A program made the position numbers and the translations under genes. This document shows positions 17,194-26,473 of a DNA stretch of 64,000 bases, in pieces. Origin of the DNA: Acidovorax temperans (GTDB lineage Bacteria > Pseudomonadota > Gammaproteobacteria > Burkholderiales > Burkholderiaceae_C); assembly GCF_006716905.1 (NCBI RefSeq), contig NZ_VFPV01000002.1:248001-312000 (forward strand), given 5' to 3'. Every line of letters begins with the position of its first letter. Within the stretch, counting starts at the first letter, position 1. The notes beneath the pieces were generated by a model. That model made no database searches and was not told the DNA's origin. It worked only from the letters and a program-made list of their open reading frames with translations.

Positions 17194-18603
17194 ATGCACG
17201 ACATCATCTGCCCCCACTGCCACAAAGCCTTCAAGGTGGACGAATCCGGCTATGCCGACATCCTCAAGCAGGTGCGCGATGCAGACTTCGCCGCGCAGTT
17301 ACATGAGCGGCTGGAACTGGCCGAACAGGACAAGCGCAATGCGGTGGCGCTGGCGCAGGCCCAGGTGGCCAATGAGTTGCAGAAGGCGGCTGCGGCCAAA
17401 GATGCCGAGATTCAAGCCCTGAAGGCGCAGCTGGATGCGGGCGGTGTGGAGCGTGACCTGGCAGTGGCGCAGGCGCTGAGCGCGGTAGAGAAGCAGCGCG
17501 ATGCGTTGGCGAATGAGCTGGAGCGTGCGCGGCAGGCGCAGCAGGCGGCGGAGCAGTTGGCGCAAGCGCGGCAGGCGCAAGAGCTGCAGGGCGTGGCTGC
17601 CAAGAAGGATGCGGAGATTCAGCAGCTCAAATCACAACTGGAGGCGGCTGAGGTGGCGCGCAGGCTGGCGGTGACCGAGGCGGTGACGGTGGTGGCCCGC
17701 GAGCGCGATGAACTGAAGAACGACCTGAACCTGGTGGTGGTGAAAAAGCAGCTGGAAGAAAACGCCATCAAAGAGCAATACGCCCTGCAACTGCGCGACC
17801 GCGACGGCGAGATTGCGCGCCTCAGGGACATGAAGGCGCGCCTCTCGACCAAGATGGTGGGCGAGACGCTGGAGCAGCACTGCGAGACGGAGTTCAACCG
17901 CATCCGCGCCACGGCGTTTCCGCGTGCGTACTTTGAGAAGGACAACGACGCACGCAGCGGCAGCAAGGGCGACTTCATCTTTCGCGACGTGGACGAGGCG
18001 GGCAACGAGATTGTCTCGATCATGTTCGAGATGAAGAACGAGAGCGACGAGACGGCCACCAAGAAGCGCAACGAAGACTTCCTGAAAGAGCTGGACAAGG
18101 ACCGCAATGAAAAGGGCTGCGAGTACGCGGTGCTGGTGTCGCTGCTGGAGCCCGAGAGCGAGCTGTACAACACCGGCATCGTGGATGTGTTCTACCGCTA
18201 CCCCAAGATGTATGTGGTGCGGCCGCAGTTCTTCATCCCCATCATCACGCTGCTGCGAAACGCGGCGATGAAGTCGCTGCAATACAAGTCAGAGCTGGCG
18301 CTGGTGAAGGCGCAGAACCTGGACATCACCAAGTTTGAGACGCAGCTGGACGAGTTCAAAACCGCGTTTGGCCGCAACTGGCGCCTGGCGTCAGACGGGT
18401 TTGAAGAGGCCGTCAAACGCATTGACGAGGCCATCAAGGACCTGGAGAAAACCAAGGAAGCGCTGCACAAGTCAGCGAACAATTTGCGCCTGGCCAACGA
18501 CAAGGCTGAAGACCTGACGATCAAGAAGCTGACCCGTGGCAACCCGACGATGGCGGCCAAGTTTGCGGAGCTGAAGCAGGCGCAGATTTCGGATCTGGAG
18601 TGA
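17194..18603 (+). CDS. DUF2130 domain-containing protein
   Basis: A 469-residue protein with three parts. Residues 1-30 carry a zinc-ribbon-like start ([13 protein letters not shown]). Residues about 30-215 are a long coiled coil rich in Ala, Gln, Glu and Lys. Residues about 220-390 are DUF2130 (PF09903), with [47 protein letters not shown] and [34 protein letters not shown]. The D...E-x-K pattern (GDFIF ... FEMKNE) resembles a PD-(D/E)XK nuclease core, but this is my inference. Another coiled coil closes the protein. No membrane segment is present. The gene stands alone; function is not known. Confidence 0.85.
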   Translation: MHDIICPHCHKAFKVDESGYADILKQVRDADFAAQLHERLELAEQDKRNAVALAQAQVANELQKAAAAKDAEIQALKAQLDAGGVERDLAVAQALSAVEKQRDALANELERARQAQQAAEQLAQARQAQELQGVAAKKDAEIQQLKSQLEAAEVARRLAVTEAVTVVARERDELKNDLNLVVVKKQLEENAIKEQYALQLRDRDGEIARLRDMKARLSTKMVGETLEQHCETEFNRIRATAFPRAYFEKDNDARSGSKGDFIFRDVDEAGNEIVSIMFEMKNESDETATKKRNEDFLKELDKDRNEKGCEYAVLVSLLEPESELYNTGIVDVFYRYPKMYVVRPQFFIPIITLLRNAAMKSLQYKSELALVKAQNLDITKFETQLDEFKTAFGRNWRLASDGFEEAVKRIDEAIKDLEKTKEALHKSANNLRLANDKAEDLTIKKLTRGNPTMAAKFAELKQAQISDLE

Positions 18604-18668
18604 TGCTGGCCCGCAGGGGGGCAGGTGATGGGTGGTGAGCGCCTGCCCGGTGGCTGGTCTTGCTTCTG

Positions 18669-18717
18669 TTTTGATAGCTGCTGGCGCTTGCTGAATAAGC
18701 GCTAGAGGGTTGTTTGG
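18669..18717 (+). repeat. dispersed palindromic repeat
   Basis: TTTTGATAGCTGCTGGCGCTT-like arm followed by N7 and AAGCGCTAGAGGG; a clean copy downstream of the DUF2130 gene. Confidence 0.8.
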
Positions 18718-18796
18718 CTATCAATCCTCCGTAGGCTGGGCGCTGCCCGCCACATGACAGCGCCAGCAGGCCGCTGCGTTACCGTTGCCCGTGGGT

Positions 18797-19696
18797 TTAC
18801 GCTGCCGCCGCTGCCCTGGCCGCAGCCGCCCGCCGCCCCGCCCACAGACCTTCGGCGGTGTACAGCAGCAGCGCCACCCAGATGAACACAAAGCCTACGG
18901 CGCGGGGGCCGGCGAAGGTTTCGCCGTAGAGGAACACGCCCATCAGCGCCAGGATGGAGGGCGTGATGTATTGCAAAAAGCCCATGGTGGACAGCGGCAC
19001 GCGCCGGGCGCCTGCGGCGAACAGCAGCAGCGGGATGGCAGTGACGGGGCCGCTGAGCAGGAAGAACAGCCAGGTGTGCGCGTCGTGCGCGGGCCACTGG
19101 CTGCCGGGGCCGCTGGGGCCGGGCCATAGCAGGGCCACCACAGCCAGCGGGGCGAGGAGCATGGTTTCTAGCGACATGCCTTCCAGCGCGCCCAGCGTGG
19201 CCGTCTTGCGCATCAGGCCATAAAAGCCAAACGTCATCGCAATCAGCAGCGCCAGCCAGGGCACATGGCCCGATTGCACTGCCATCCACAGCACACCGGT
19301 GGCGGCCAGGGCAAAGGCGACCCACTGCGCCTTGCGTGGGCGTTCGTGCAAAAAGATGAAGCCCAGCGCCACATTGATGAGGGGCAGGATGAAGTAGCCC
19401 AGGCTGGCATCGAGCACATGGCCGTTGTTCACCGCCCAGACGTAGCTGAGCCAGTTGCCCGCCAGCAGCAGGGCCGACACCGCAAATTTGCCCAGCAGGG
19501 CGGGGCTGCGGCGAACGTCGCCCAGCCAGTGCCAGCGGCGCAGCACGGCCAGCACGATGAGCACGAACACCAGCGACCACACCATGCGGTGCAGCACCAC
19601 CTCTATCGCGCTGGCGGCCTGCAGTTGCTTGAAGAACAGGGGGAACATCCCCCACAGAACATAGGCCGACAGGCCGTACAGAATGCCGCTGGACAT
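18797..19696 (-). CDS. rarD: EamA family transporter RarD
   Basis: A 299-residue inner-membrane protein with about ten hydrophobic segments in two EamA repeats, as in the drug/metabolite transporter superfamily. The start (GILYGLSAYVLWGMFPLFFKQL) and the segments HRMVWSLVFV, NWLSYVWAVNNGHVLDASLGYFI and QYITPSILALMGVFLYGE are characteristic of RarD. ATG 19696 opens directly into the first helix; the open frame upstream has no membrane-protein character. The substrate is not established for the family. The last residues are an Arg/Ala-rich tail. Confidence 0.92.
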   Translation of the reverse strand: MSSGILYGLSAYVLWGMFPLFFKQLQAASAIEVVLHRMVWSLVFVLIVLAVLRRWHWLGDVRRSPALLGKFAVSALLLAGNWLSYVWAVNNGHVLDASLGYFILPLINVALGFIFLHERPRKAQWVAFALAATGVLWMAVQSGHVPWLALLIAMTFGFYGLMRKTATLGALEGMSLETMLLAPLAVVALLWPGPSGPGSQWPAHDAHTWLFFLLSGPVTAIPLLLFAAGARRVPLSTMGFLQYITPSILALMGVFLYGETFAGPRAVGFVFIWVALLLYTAEGLWAGRRAAAARAAAAA

Positions 19697-19766
19697 GGAT
19701 GAGGTGGTGTGGAGTGGTGGGGCTGCGCAGCACGGGCTGCAGCGGTGGGTGGATGGATGGGGTGGT

Positions 19767-19823
19767 TTGCTATTGAAAAGATAGCTGGTGGCGCTTTTGC
19801 AATAAGCGCCAGATGCCAATCTG
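19767..19823 (+). repeat. dispersed palindromic repeat
   Basis: TTTGCTATTGAAAAGATAGC arm, then GCGCTT-N7-AAGCGC and CAGATGCCAA, between the rarD start and the flavin reductase stop. Confidence 0.75.
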
Positions 19824-19833
19824 GTTCTAAGTT

Positions 19834-20430
19834 TTATACCTTGATGGACTGGCCCGTGGCATAGAACTGCCCGCCCGCCACGTAGTGCAGGGTGCGCAGG
19901 TGGTCGGGGGCGGTGTCGAATTCCCAGTGCCCGTCACGGAACACGCGGTCGTCCGCCCAGGCGCCCACCACTTCGCCAATGAAAAGGTCGTAGGTCTGCT
20001 GGTTGTGCGGCTCGGGGATGACGCGGCACACCAGCCAGGCGGCGCAGCCGGGCACCAGCGGTGGGCGGTGTTCTGCGGGCACGTCGCTCAGGCCGGGCGC
20101 ATCGAACAACTCCACATGGTGGCGCTGCAGCTTGTCGGGGTGGGTGTGTGCGCTTTCAGTGCCCAGGGCTTCGGTGAGTGCGGCCTGGGGCACGGTGGGC
20201 AGTTGCAGGGCGAAGTGGCCGCTGGCCTCGACCAGCTCGCGCGTGCGGGTGGCTTTGTCGAGCACCACCGTCACCTTGGGCGGGCTGAAGTCCAGCGCGC
20301 AGGCCCAGGCGGCGGCCATCACATTGGGCTGGCCGCCATGCGCGGCCGACACCAGCACGGTAGGCCCGTGGTTGAGCAGCCGGTAGGCCTTGTCGAGCGG
20401 CACAGGGGTGAAGTGGACGGGTGCGTGCAT
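19834..20430 (-). CDS. flavin reductase family protein
   Basis: A 198-residue member of the FMN-binding flavin reductase-like family (split beta-barrel). Typical features are the start PLDKAYRLLNHGPTVLVSA, PNVMAAAWACALDFSPPKV, where the flavin binds, and the later HFALQLPTVPQAAL. Such proteins reduce or hold FMN and often serve as partners of a monooxygenase, or act as flavoredoxins. It is followed 38 bases upstream on the genome by the M20 peptidase gene reading the same way, so the two may be one transcript. The exact reaction cannot be read. Confidence 0.85.
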   Translation of the reverse strand: MHAPVHFTPVPLDKAYRLLNHGPTVLVSAAHGGQPNVMAAAWACALDFSPPKVTVVLDKATRTRELVEASGHFALQLPTVPQAALTEALGTESAHTHPDKLQRHHVELFDAPGLSDVPAEHRPPLVPGCAAWLVCRVIPEPHNQQTYDLFIGEVVGAWADDRVFRDGHWEFDTAPDHLRTLHYVAGGQFYATGQSIKV

Positions 20431-20468
20431 GGTTGCTTCAGGAAAGTGGCCGGGGTGGGGCGGCGAGC

Positions 20469-21596
20469 TTAGGCCAGGTGCGCGAGCAGATGGCGCCAGA
20501 AGTTGAGGCGCGCCTCCAGCGTGGAGACCAGGATGTGTTCGTGCAGCGTGTGCGCGCTGTCGCCATCGGCGCCCAGGCCGTCCAGCGTGGGCACGCCCAT
20601 GGCCGAGGTGAAGTTGGCGTCGCTGCCGCCGCCGGTCATGGGTGCGTCTTCCAGGGTAAAGCCAGCGTGGCGGGCCGATGCTTGCGCGCGGGCCAGCAGG
20701 GCTTCCACGGCCTGGTCTTTGACCATGGGCGGGCGGTTCACCTCTACGTCAATATCCAGCTCCATGTCGGGGCCCACAGGGCGCAGGGCCTGCATCTTGT
20801 CCACCAACTCGTCGGCGGCGCGCAAATCGGGCAGGCGAAAGTCCACCACGCAGCGGCAGCGGTCGGGCACGGTGTTGGTGGCGGTGCCGCCTTCGATGGT
20901 GCCCACGCTCACCGTCACGCCGCGTGCGTAGTCGGTCATGGCTTCCAGCGCCAGGATCTGGTGGGCCATTTCGCGGATGGCGCTGCGGCCTTTGTCATGC
21001 TGCACACCGGCGTGGGCGGCGCGGCCCTTCACCCCCAGGCGCAGCATGCCGGTGCCCTTGCGCGCGGTGACGCACTTGCCGCCGTTGGCGCGGGCAGGCT
21101 CGCACACCAGGCCGTAGCGCGCGTTGCGGGCAAAGGCTTCGATGTGCGGGCGCGATGCGTGGCTGCCGGTTTCTTCGTCAGGCACCACCAGAAAGTCCAC
21201 CGGCAGCGCGGTGGCGCCTGCGGCGGCCAGGTCGCGCAGCGCCGTCAGTGCCAGGTAGATGCCCGCCTTCATGTCATAGCCGCCGGGGCCGTACAGGCGG
21301 TCGCCTTCGGTGCGGCAGGGGTTCTGTTGCAGCGTGCCGATGGGGTGCACGGTGTCGGAATGGCCCAGGATGAGCAGGCCGGGCCGGGTGTCGCCCGCCG
21401 CACGGTTGCTGATGTGCAGCAGCGGCCCCACCTGGGGGCCCAGCGGCGTGACGGTGGCCTGCAGGCCTGCGTCCAGCGCGTAGCGCTGCATCTCGGCCAC
21501 CATGCGCGCCACGCCTTCGGGGCTGCTCGTGGGGGATTCGCATTGCATCCAGGCGGTGATGCCGTTCACAAGGGATTGGGTGGTGGGTGAGGTCAT
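20469..21596 (-). CDS. M20 family metallopeptidase, carboxypeptidase G2-like
   Basis: A 375-residue zinc aminoacyl hydrolase. Metal-site segments are clear: ILGHSDTVHPIG (His then Asp), GPGGYDMKAGIYLAL (shared Asp), VPDEETGS (catalytic Glu and ligand) and, near the end, DGLGADGDSAHTLHEHIL (last His). The dimerisation domain lies between, with AAHAGVQHDKGRSAIREMA. The closest known type is glutamate carboxypeptidase (CPG2-like), which removes C-terminal glutamate from folates and peptides, but substrate specificity is not certain. No signal peptide is visible, so it is likely cytoplasmic. It shares direction with the flavin reductase. Confidence 0.88.
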   Translation of the reverse strand: MTSPTTQSLVNGITAWMQCESPTSSPEGVARMVAEMQRYALDAGLQATVTPLGPQVGPLLHISNRAAGDTRPGLLILGHSDTVHPIGTLQQNPCRTEGDRLYGPGGYDMKAGIYLALTALRDLAAAGATALPVDFLVVPDEETGSHASRPHIEAFARNARYGLVCEPARANGGKCVTARKGTGMLRLGVKGRAAHAGVQHDKGRSAIREMAHQILALEAMTDYARGVTVSVGTIEGGTATNTVPDRCRCVVDFRLPDLRAADELVDKMQALRPVGPDMELDIDVEVNRPPMVKDQAVEALLARAQASARHAGFTLEDAPMTGGGSDANFTSAMGVPTLDGLGADGDSAHTLHEHILVSTLEARLNFWRHLLAHLA

Positions 21597-21639
21597 GGGT
21601 GCAGGCTCGAGGAGGATGAAAGGGCGGTGGTGCGCAGGG

Positions 21640-22005
21640 TCAGGCGGTACGGCGGCCCGCCAGTGCGGCCAGTTGCGCAGCGCTGGGCATGCGCTGGTGG
21701 AACCACAGGTGCGCGCACACGGCCGACATGGCTTCGCCGTCGTGCCCGATGCCTTCCACCGTGTGCAGCTGCCAGCGGAAGGGCAGGCCCCGGCGCGCGG
21801 CCTCGGCCTGGGCCGTGGCGAAGTAGTGCAGCGCGCGTGCGTAGCGGTGGGGGCCCTGGCGCAGGGCGGCGGGCTCCGAAGGCAGGTGCGGGTCGTTGGT
21901 TTCGGTGTCCTGGTCGCCCGCCAGGATGGTCAGGGGCGTGGCAAACAGGCGCGCCAGGCTGTCGGCATTGGCCAGAGCACGGTCTTGCGAAAAATTCTGT
22001 TCATT
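21640..22005 (-). pseudogene. C-terminal fragment of an alpha/beta hydrolase
   Basis: On the minus strand a frame of about 120 codons reads (in pieces) RLFATPLTILAGDQDTETND, then ARRGLPFRWQLHTVEGIGHD and ends AALAGRRTA before the stop. This is the last third of an alpha/beta hydrolase: LTILAGDQD carries the acid and GIGHDG the catalytic His. Upstream, an in-frame stop at 22006-22008 cuts it off and no nucleophile segment (GxSxG) is present. No start codon with a ribosome binding site is visible. It therefore looks like a remnant left by a deletion between the M20 gene and the VOC gene. Confidence 0.6.
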
Positions 22006-22203
22006 TCAGATTCCTTAACGTCAGCCACTGAAGGGGAAAACCGGGCGGCGAACCCGGCATGCTGCGGATTCGCTATGCATACATATTACCTAGGGCTTAC
22101 CACCATACGTTCACCGACTGCCCTGGTCAGCTTTTCTGTGCAGCCGGTACCATCGCCCAGTCCACAAGCTGCCCCTCACGGGGTTCCAACGGAGACAAAC
22201 CCT

Positions 22204-22584
22204 ATGTTTAGCCATGTGATTCTGGGTGTGAACAACCTGGATGTTTCAAAGAAGTTTTACGACGCTGTGCTCGGCGCCCTGGGCGTGCCTGCAGGCGTTG
22301 CCAACAAGAACCGCTATTTCTACCGCAGCCCCACCGGCACCTTCGGCATCACCACCCCCATCAACGGTGAGCCCGCCACCCATGGCAACGGCAGCACCAT
22401 CGGCTTTCTGGCCCAGTCGCCCGAGCAGGCCGATGCCTGCCACGCAGCGGGCGTGGCCAACGGCGGCGTGACCTGCGAAGACCCTCCCGGCTGGCGCGAA
22501 GGCCCCGGCGGCAAGCTGTACCTGGCCTACCTGCGCGACCCCGATGGCAACAAGCTGTGCGTGCTGCACCGCCCTGCGGCCTGA
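22204..22584 (+). CDS. VOC (glyoxalase/bleomycin resistance) family protein
   Basis: The 126-residue protein has the vicinal oxygen chelate fold pattern: MFSHVILGVNNLDVSKKFYD (first beta-alpha unit with a metal-ligand His4), an inner RYFYRSPTGTFGITTP segment and the closing YLAYLRDPDGNKLCVLH. Such proteins bind a divalent metal and act as isomerases, dioxygenases or resistance proteins; this one is not further assignable. The ATG at 22204 follows GGAG about ten bases upstream; the frame is open far upstream but that part is noise over the hydrolase remnant. A strong terminator follows. Confidence 0.88.
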   Translation: MFSHVILGVNNLDVSKKFYDAVLGALGVPAGVANKNRYFYRSPTGTFGITTPINGEPATHGNGSTIGFLAQSPEQADACHAAGVANGGVTCEDPPGWREGPGGKLYLAYLRDPDGNKLCVLHRPAA

Positions 22585-22604
22585 GTTAACTCCTCGTTTG
22601 CTAT

Positions 22605-22655
22605 ATTTTTAAGAGCTTCCAGCGCTCAACCCACGGGCGCTGGAAGCTCTTTTCA
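22605..22655 (+). terminator. terminator formed by a member of the dispersed repeat
   Basis: A perfect 15-base stem (AAGAGCTTCCAGCGC at 22611-22625 with its complement at 22637-22651) ends in TTTTC. It also keeps the repeat core layout (GCGCTC-N7-GGGCGC) and the TTTGCTAT lead, so the same family seems to have been used as a terminator. Confidence 0.85.
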
Positions 22656-22688
22656 TTCAAAACCCCTTCTTTGAGGAAGACCCCCTGC

Positions 22689-23294
22689 ATGCAATCCGCC
22701 AGCGCCACCCTGTTCGACGAGGCCTACTACCAGCGCTTTTACTTTGACAAAAAGACCAGCGTGGTGGACCCCGAGCACATGGAGCGCCTGGGCATGTTTG
22801 TGTGCAGCTACCTCAAGTACCTGCGCGTGCCGGTGCGGCGCGTGCTGGACGTGGGCTGCGGCATTGGCCTGTGGAAGGGCATCGTCGAGCGGCACTTTCC
22901 TGGCGCCAGCTACCAGGGCGTGGAGTTCAGCCCCTACCTGTGCGAGCGCTTTGGCTGGCAGCAGGGTTCGGTGGTCGATTACGCCGCCAGCGAGCCGTTC
23001 GACTGGGTGATCTGCCAGGGCGTGCTGCCCTACCTGAATCCGGCCGATGTGAAAGCCGCGCTGCACAACCTGGGCCGCCTCTCCAAAGGCGCGCTGTATG
23101 TGGAGGCCGTTGCGCGCGAAGACTACGAGCAGGACATCATCGACGAGGATTTGACGGACAACCGCGTCTTCCGCCACCGCGCCGAGCTGTACCGGCGCGG
23201 CCTGCGCGAAGGCTTTGTGGAGCTGGGCGGCGGCGTTTGGCTCAGCCGCCAGGCCGAAGTGCCCATGTTTGCGCTGGAGCATGTGGGTGGCTGA
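22689..23294 (+). CDS. class I SAM-dependent methyltransferase
   Basis: A 201-residue protein with a Rossmann methyltransferase core: motif I VLDVGCGIGLWKGIV (about residues 54-68), the acidic end of strand 2 in YQGVEFSPYLCERFG, and FDWVICQGVLPYL as the motif around strand 4. The first 50 residues are a helical cap (YYQRFYFDKKTSVVDPEHMERL). The ATG at 22689 was taken, with AGGA about 12 bases upstream; a TTG at 22671 is an alternative. The stop overlaps the start of the DTW gene by 14 bases, suggesting joint expression. Substrate unknown. Confidence 0.85.
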   Translation: MQSASATLFDEAYYQRFYFDKKTSVVDPEHMERLGMFVCSYLKYLRVPVRRVLDVGCGIGLWKGIVERHFPGASYQGVEFSPYLCERFGWQQGSVVDYAASEPFDWVICQGVLPYLNPADVKAALHNLGRLSKGALYVEAVAREDYEQDIIDEDLTDNRVFRHRAELYRRGLREGFVELGGGVWLSRQAEVPMFALEHVGG

Positions 23295-24090
23295 AAACGC
23301 AGCCCCGCCCCAGGCACCCCGGGCCCCCCACGCCGTAGCCCGCCTGCGCACCGCGCGGCTGGCCCGCAGCGCCAAGCCCTTCCTGGCCCGTGGCGGCCCG
23401 CGCGGCGAGCGTTGCCCCGGCTGCCGCCTGGTGCCCAGCCACTGCGTGTGCAGCCTGCACCCCGTGGTGCGCACCCGCGCAGGCGTGTGCCTGCTGATGG
23501 CCGATATCGAACCCCTCAAGCCCAGCAACACCGGCTGGCTGATTGCCGACGTGGTGCCCGATACCTTTGCCTTCGGCTGGGCCCGTACCGAAGTGGATCC
23601 GGCTCTGCTCGAACTGCTGGCCGACCCGCAGTGGCAGCCTTACGTCGTGTTCCCCGGCGAATTCGTGGCGCCCGAGCGGGTGGTGACCGAGGTGGCGCCT
23701 CCTTCGGTGGCGGTGCCCCGAGCCGGGGTCGAACCGGCACCTGCCAAGCGCCCGCTGTTCATCCTGCTCGACGCCACCTGGCCCGAGGCGCGCAAGATGT
23801 TCCGCAAAAGCCCGTACCTCGATCGCTTTCCGGTGCTGAGCCTGCAGCCCGAGCAGATCTCGCGCTACCAGCTGCGCCGCTCGCGCCGTGACGACCATTT
23901 CTGCACCGCCGAAGTGGCCGGCCTGTGCCTGGACCTGGCCGGCGAGCCGCAGGCCGCGCAGGTGCTGCAGACCTACCTGGACGTGTTCACCCACCACTAC
24001 CTGCAGGCCAAGCACCAGCTGCCGCCGGACTGTCAGGGCGAAGCGCACCAGCGGCTTGCGCAAGCTTTGGGGCGCACCACCCGCGCTTGA
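23281..24090 (+). CDS. DTW domain protein, TapT-like tRNA-uridine aminocarboxypropyltransferase
   Basis: The 269-residue product contains the DTW domain named for its motif, seen here as FILLDATWPEARKMFRKSP (about residues 159-177). TapT/DTWD enzymes move the aminocarboxypropyl group of S-adenosylmethionine to a tRNA uridine (acp3U). The zinc-binding cysteines CPGC-RLVPSH-CVC are at about 42-54. The N-terminal 35 residues are an extra Arg/Ala-rich stretch. The ATG at 23281 lies within the end of the methyltransferase gene (14-base overlap), so the two are probably coupled. Cytoplasmic, RNA modification. The function is inferred from the family. Confidence 0.87.
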   Translation: MWVAENAAPPQAPRAPHAVARLRTARLARSAKPFLARGGPRGERCPGCRLVPSHCVCSLHPVVRTRAGVCLLMADIEPLKPSNTGWLIADVVPDTFAFGWARTEVDPALLELLADPQWQPYVVFPGEFVAPERVVTEVAPPSVAVPRAGVEPAPAKRPLFILLDATWPEARKMFRKSPYLDRFPVLSLQPEQISRYQLRRSRRDDHFCTAEVAGLCLDLAGEPQAAQVLQTYLDVFTHHYLQAKHQLPPDCQGEAHQRLAQALGRTTRA

Positions 24091-24235
24091 GCCCATGCCT
24101 GCGGTGCTTATGTCGTGCGTCACGGTGTCGCAACTGCCGGGCTCCACCCCGGGGCAGGGTTCGGCAGCCTTCAGGCACAATCACGCCCCCCGCCGCGCGC
24201 TTGTGCGCCAGTGCTTTTGTGGTGCCAATTGCTTC

Positions 24236-24283
24236 AATTTTGATAGCTGGTTGCGCTTGCCCAGTAAGCGCCAGACACCGATT
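24236..24283 (+). repeat. dispersed palindromic repeat
   Basis: TTTTGATAGCTGGTTGCGCTT-type arm, N7, AAGCGCCAGACACC; it sits 17 bases before the zinc-ribbon gene and may provide part of its leader. Confidence 0.8.
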
Positions 24284-24300
24284 TATTCAAGATACTTCCC

Positions 24301-24552
24301 ATGACCAAAGACCTGGCCCGCCAACGTGAACTCCAACCCATGTCGCTGTGCGAGCCCTGCCAGGGCATCCAGCGCAACTGGCGCAAGGCACCGGGCCACC
24401 CCGAACTGGTGCAGCGCGGCAACCGCAAGGAAGACCGCCCGGGCGGCTCTGTCACCTTCACCCGCTACGTGTGCGACCGCTGCGGCACGGCGTGGGAATA
24501 CGAAAACGACAAGAACAACCAGAAGGCGGGCTGGTCGGTCGTCGGGCGCTGA
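24301..24552 (+). CDS. small zinc-ribbon protein of unknown function
   Basis: This 83-residue basic protein has two cysteine pairs, CEPC near residue 17 and CDRC near residue 60, that could hold one zinc ion. The sequence has typical coding base use and ends in WSVVGR. No ribosome binding site is obvious, because a copy of the dispersed repeat ends just upstream. No function is known to me. It precedes a convergent chemoreceptor gene. Confidence 0.75.
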   Translation: MTKDLARQRELQPMSLCEPCQGIQRNWRKAPGHPELVQRGNRKEDRPGGSVTFTRYVCDRCGTAWEYENDKNNQKAGWSVVGR

Positions 24553-24652
24553 ATTCGCGGGGCTTGAGGCCTTGCCCAGCCCCGCCCAGCGTGGCGGGGC
24601 AAGGCGCACGCTGCGGCGCGTGCAGGCTGCGCCCCGGCTCAGGCGCGCTTCG

Positions 24653-26473
24653 TCAGAACGACTCCCAATCGCTATCGCTTTGAGGCGCTGCCGCCGGGGC
24701 GCGCGCAGCCATAGCCTTGGGGGCCGATGTGCTGGTGGGCGCCGCAATGGCGCGCGCTGCTGGGGTGGGCGGGGTGGCCGCACCCGTGCGGGCCAGGGCC
24801 TTGCGCACCGGTGGCGCCACCGCTGCAGGCCGTGCCGGTGCTGCTACCGGCTTGGGGGCTGGCCGGTGCTGCGCCGCAGTCGCCTGCATCGCCCGGCTGT
24901 GCTGCTCGTCCATCTGGAACACCGCCACCGCCTCGACCAGGCCGTGGGCCTGCTGGTTCAGGCTGCTGGCGGCAGCGGCCATTTGTTCAACCAGTGCTGC
25001 ATTTTGTTGGGTGGACTGGTCCAGCTGGGCCACCGCGCTGCCAATGTGGCTGATGCCGCTGCTTTGTTCGCGTGTGGCGGCGCTGATCTGGCTGATCAAA
25101 TCGGCCACCCGCGTGACTTCATCGACGATCTCGGTCATCGCGCTGCCTGCGGTGTTCACGAGGCTGGAGCCTGTTTCCACGGTTTCCACGCTGGCCTCGA
25201 TCAGCCCCTTGATCTCCTTGGCTGCCTGGGCGCTGCGCTGCGCCAGCGTGCGAACCTCGCCCGCCACCACGGCAAAGCCGCGGCCTTGTTCGCCCGCGCG
25301 GGCGGCTTCCACGGCGGCGTTCAGCGCCAGGATGTTGGTCTGGAAGGCAATGCCGTCGATCACGCTGATGATGTCGCTGATCTTGCGCGAGCTGGTGGTG
25401 ATCTCGTTCATGGTGGTCACCACCTGGGTGACCACCGTGCCACCATGCTCTGCTGCCGCGCGTGCCTCGGCCGCGAGCTGGCTGGCCTGCTGCGCCGTGT
25501 CGGCGTTTTGCTTGACCGTGGCGGTCATCTCTTCCATGGACGAGGCGCTTTGCTGCAGGTTGCTGGCCTGCTGCTCGGTGCGGTGCGACAGGTCGGTGTT
25601 GCCCGAGGCGATTTCCAGCGAACCCGCCTCGATCGACGTGGCCGACGCGCGCACGCGGCTCACGATGTCTGCCAGTGCCGTCTGCATGTCGCCCAGCGAC
25701 GCCAGAACGCTGTTGGCCGGTGCAGTGGCGGCTCCGGGGACCGGGCCCAGGTTGCCAGAAGCCACCCGCCGCGCGGCTGCGCGCAAGGCAATCGGGTCGG
25801 CGCCCAGCGAACGCATCAGGCTGCGGTGGATGAGCGTGGCCAGCACGATGGCCGCCGCCACTGCGCCCAGCGAGCACAGGATCAGGATCAGGCGCTTGGC
25901 GCTGAAGCGCTCGGCCGATTTCTCAATCTTTTGCGCGCCCGATGTGGCGATCAGGCGCGAATACTCGGTCGTGGTGCTGATGAGCTGCTTGAGCAGCGGC
26001 TGGCACTCTGCGTTCATGCGCGCAATGGCTTCATCCTTTTGCCCGGCCAGCGCCTTGGCCACGATGTCGAGCGCAACCGGGCCGTACCTGGCTTCGAGCT
26101 GGTCGATTTTGTCGAGCAGCGCGCGTTCTTCTGAAGACACCCCAGGCGTGCTGGCAACGGCTTTTTTGAGCATGCCCAGGCGCTCTTGCACCCGGTCGTG
26201 GGCGGCTTTGACCGCCGTGGTTTCGGCCTGGATGTCCTCGGGGCCATTGAGGATGATGAGGTTGCGTGCGGCAATAGCCCGGGCGCTGGCGGCTGCGTGC
26301 AAGTCACGGGCCAGCCCGCCGCGGCTGAATTCATCGCTGACGAAGCTGTCGAAATCGCGCTGGGATTCGCTCAGGCTGACCACCGACAGGGTGGACACCC
26401 CGATGATGATCGCCACCAGAATCGAGAAGGCAATCGTCAGCTTGCGGGTGAGGGAGAGGTGGTGGAAGTTCAT
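24653..26473 (-). CDS. methyl-accepting chemotaxis protein
   Basis: A 606-residue transmembrane chemoreceptor. It starts with a membrane helix (about residues 11-31, [21 protein letters not shown]), has a four-helix periplasmic sensor of the 4HB_MCP type, a second membrane helix near 195-215, a HAMP-like stretch ([15 protein letters not shown]), and the long coiled cytoplasmic domain with the highly conserved hairpin ([20 protein letters not shown], then [17 protein letters not shown]). After an alanine/proline-rich linker it ends in DWESF, matching the C-terminal pentapeptide to which CheR/CheB dock. The ligand is unknown. No other chemotaxis genes lie near. Confidence 0.95.
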   Translation of the reverse strand: MNFHHLSLTRKLTIAFSILVAIIIGVSTLSVVSLSESQRDFDSFVSDEFSRGGLARDLHAAASARAIAARNLIILNGPEDIQAETTAVKAAHDRVQERLGMLKKAVASTPGVSSEERALLDKIDQLEARYGPVALDIVAKALAGQKDEAIARMNAECQPLLKQLISTTTEYSRLIATSGAQKIEKSAERFSAKRLILILCSLGAVAAAIVLATLIHRSLMRSLGADPIALRAAARRVASGNLGPVPGAATAPANSVLASLGDMQTALADIVSRVRASATSIEAGSLEIASGNTDLSHRTEQQASNLQQSASSMEEMTATVKQNADTAQQASQLAAEARAAAEHGGTVVTQVVTTMNEITTSSRKISDIISVIDGIAFQTNILALNAAVEAARAGEQGRGFAVVAGEVRTLAQRSAQAAKEIKGLIEASVETVETGSSLVNTAGSAMTEIVDEVTRVADLISQISAATREQSSGISHIGSAVAQLDQSTQQNAALVEQMAAAASSLNQQAHGLVEAVAVFQMDEQHSRAMQATAAQHRPAPKPVAAPARPAAVAPPVRKALARTGAATPPTPAARAIAAPTSTSAPKAMAARAPAAAPQSDSDWESF

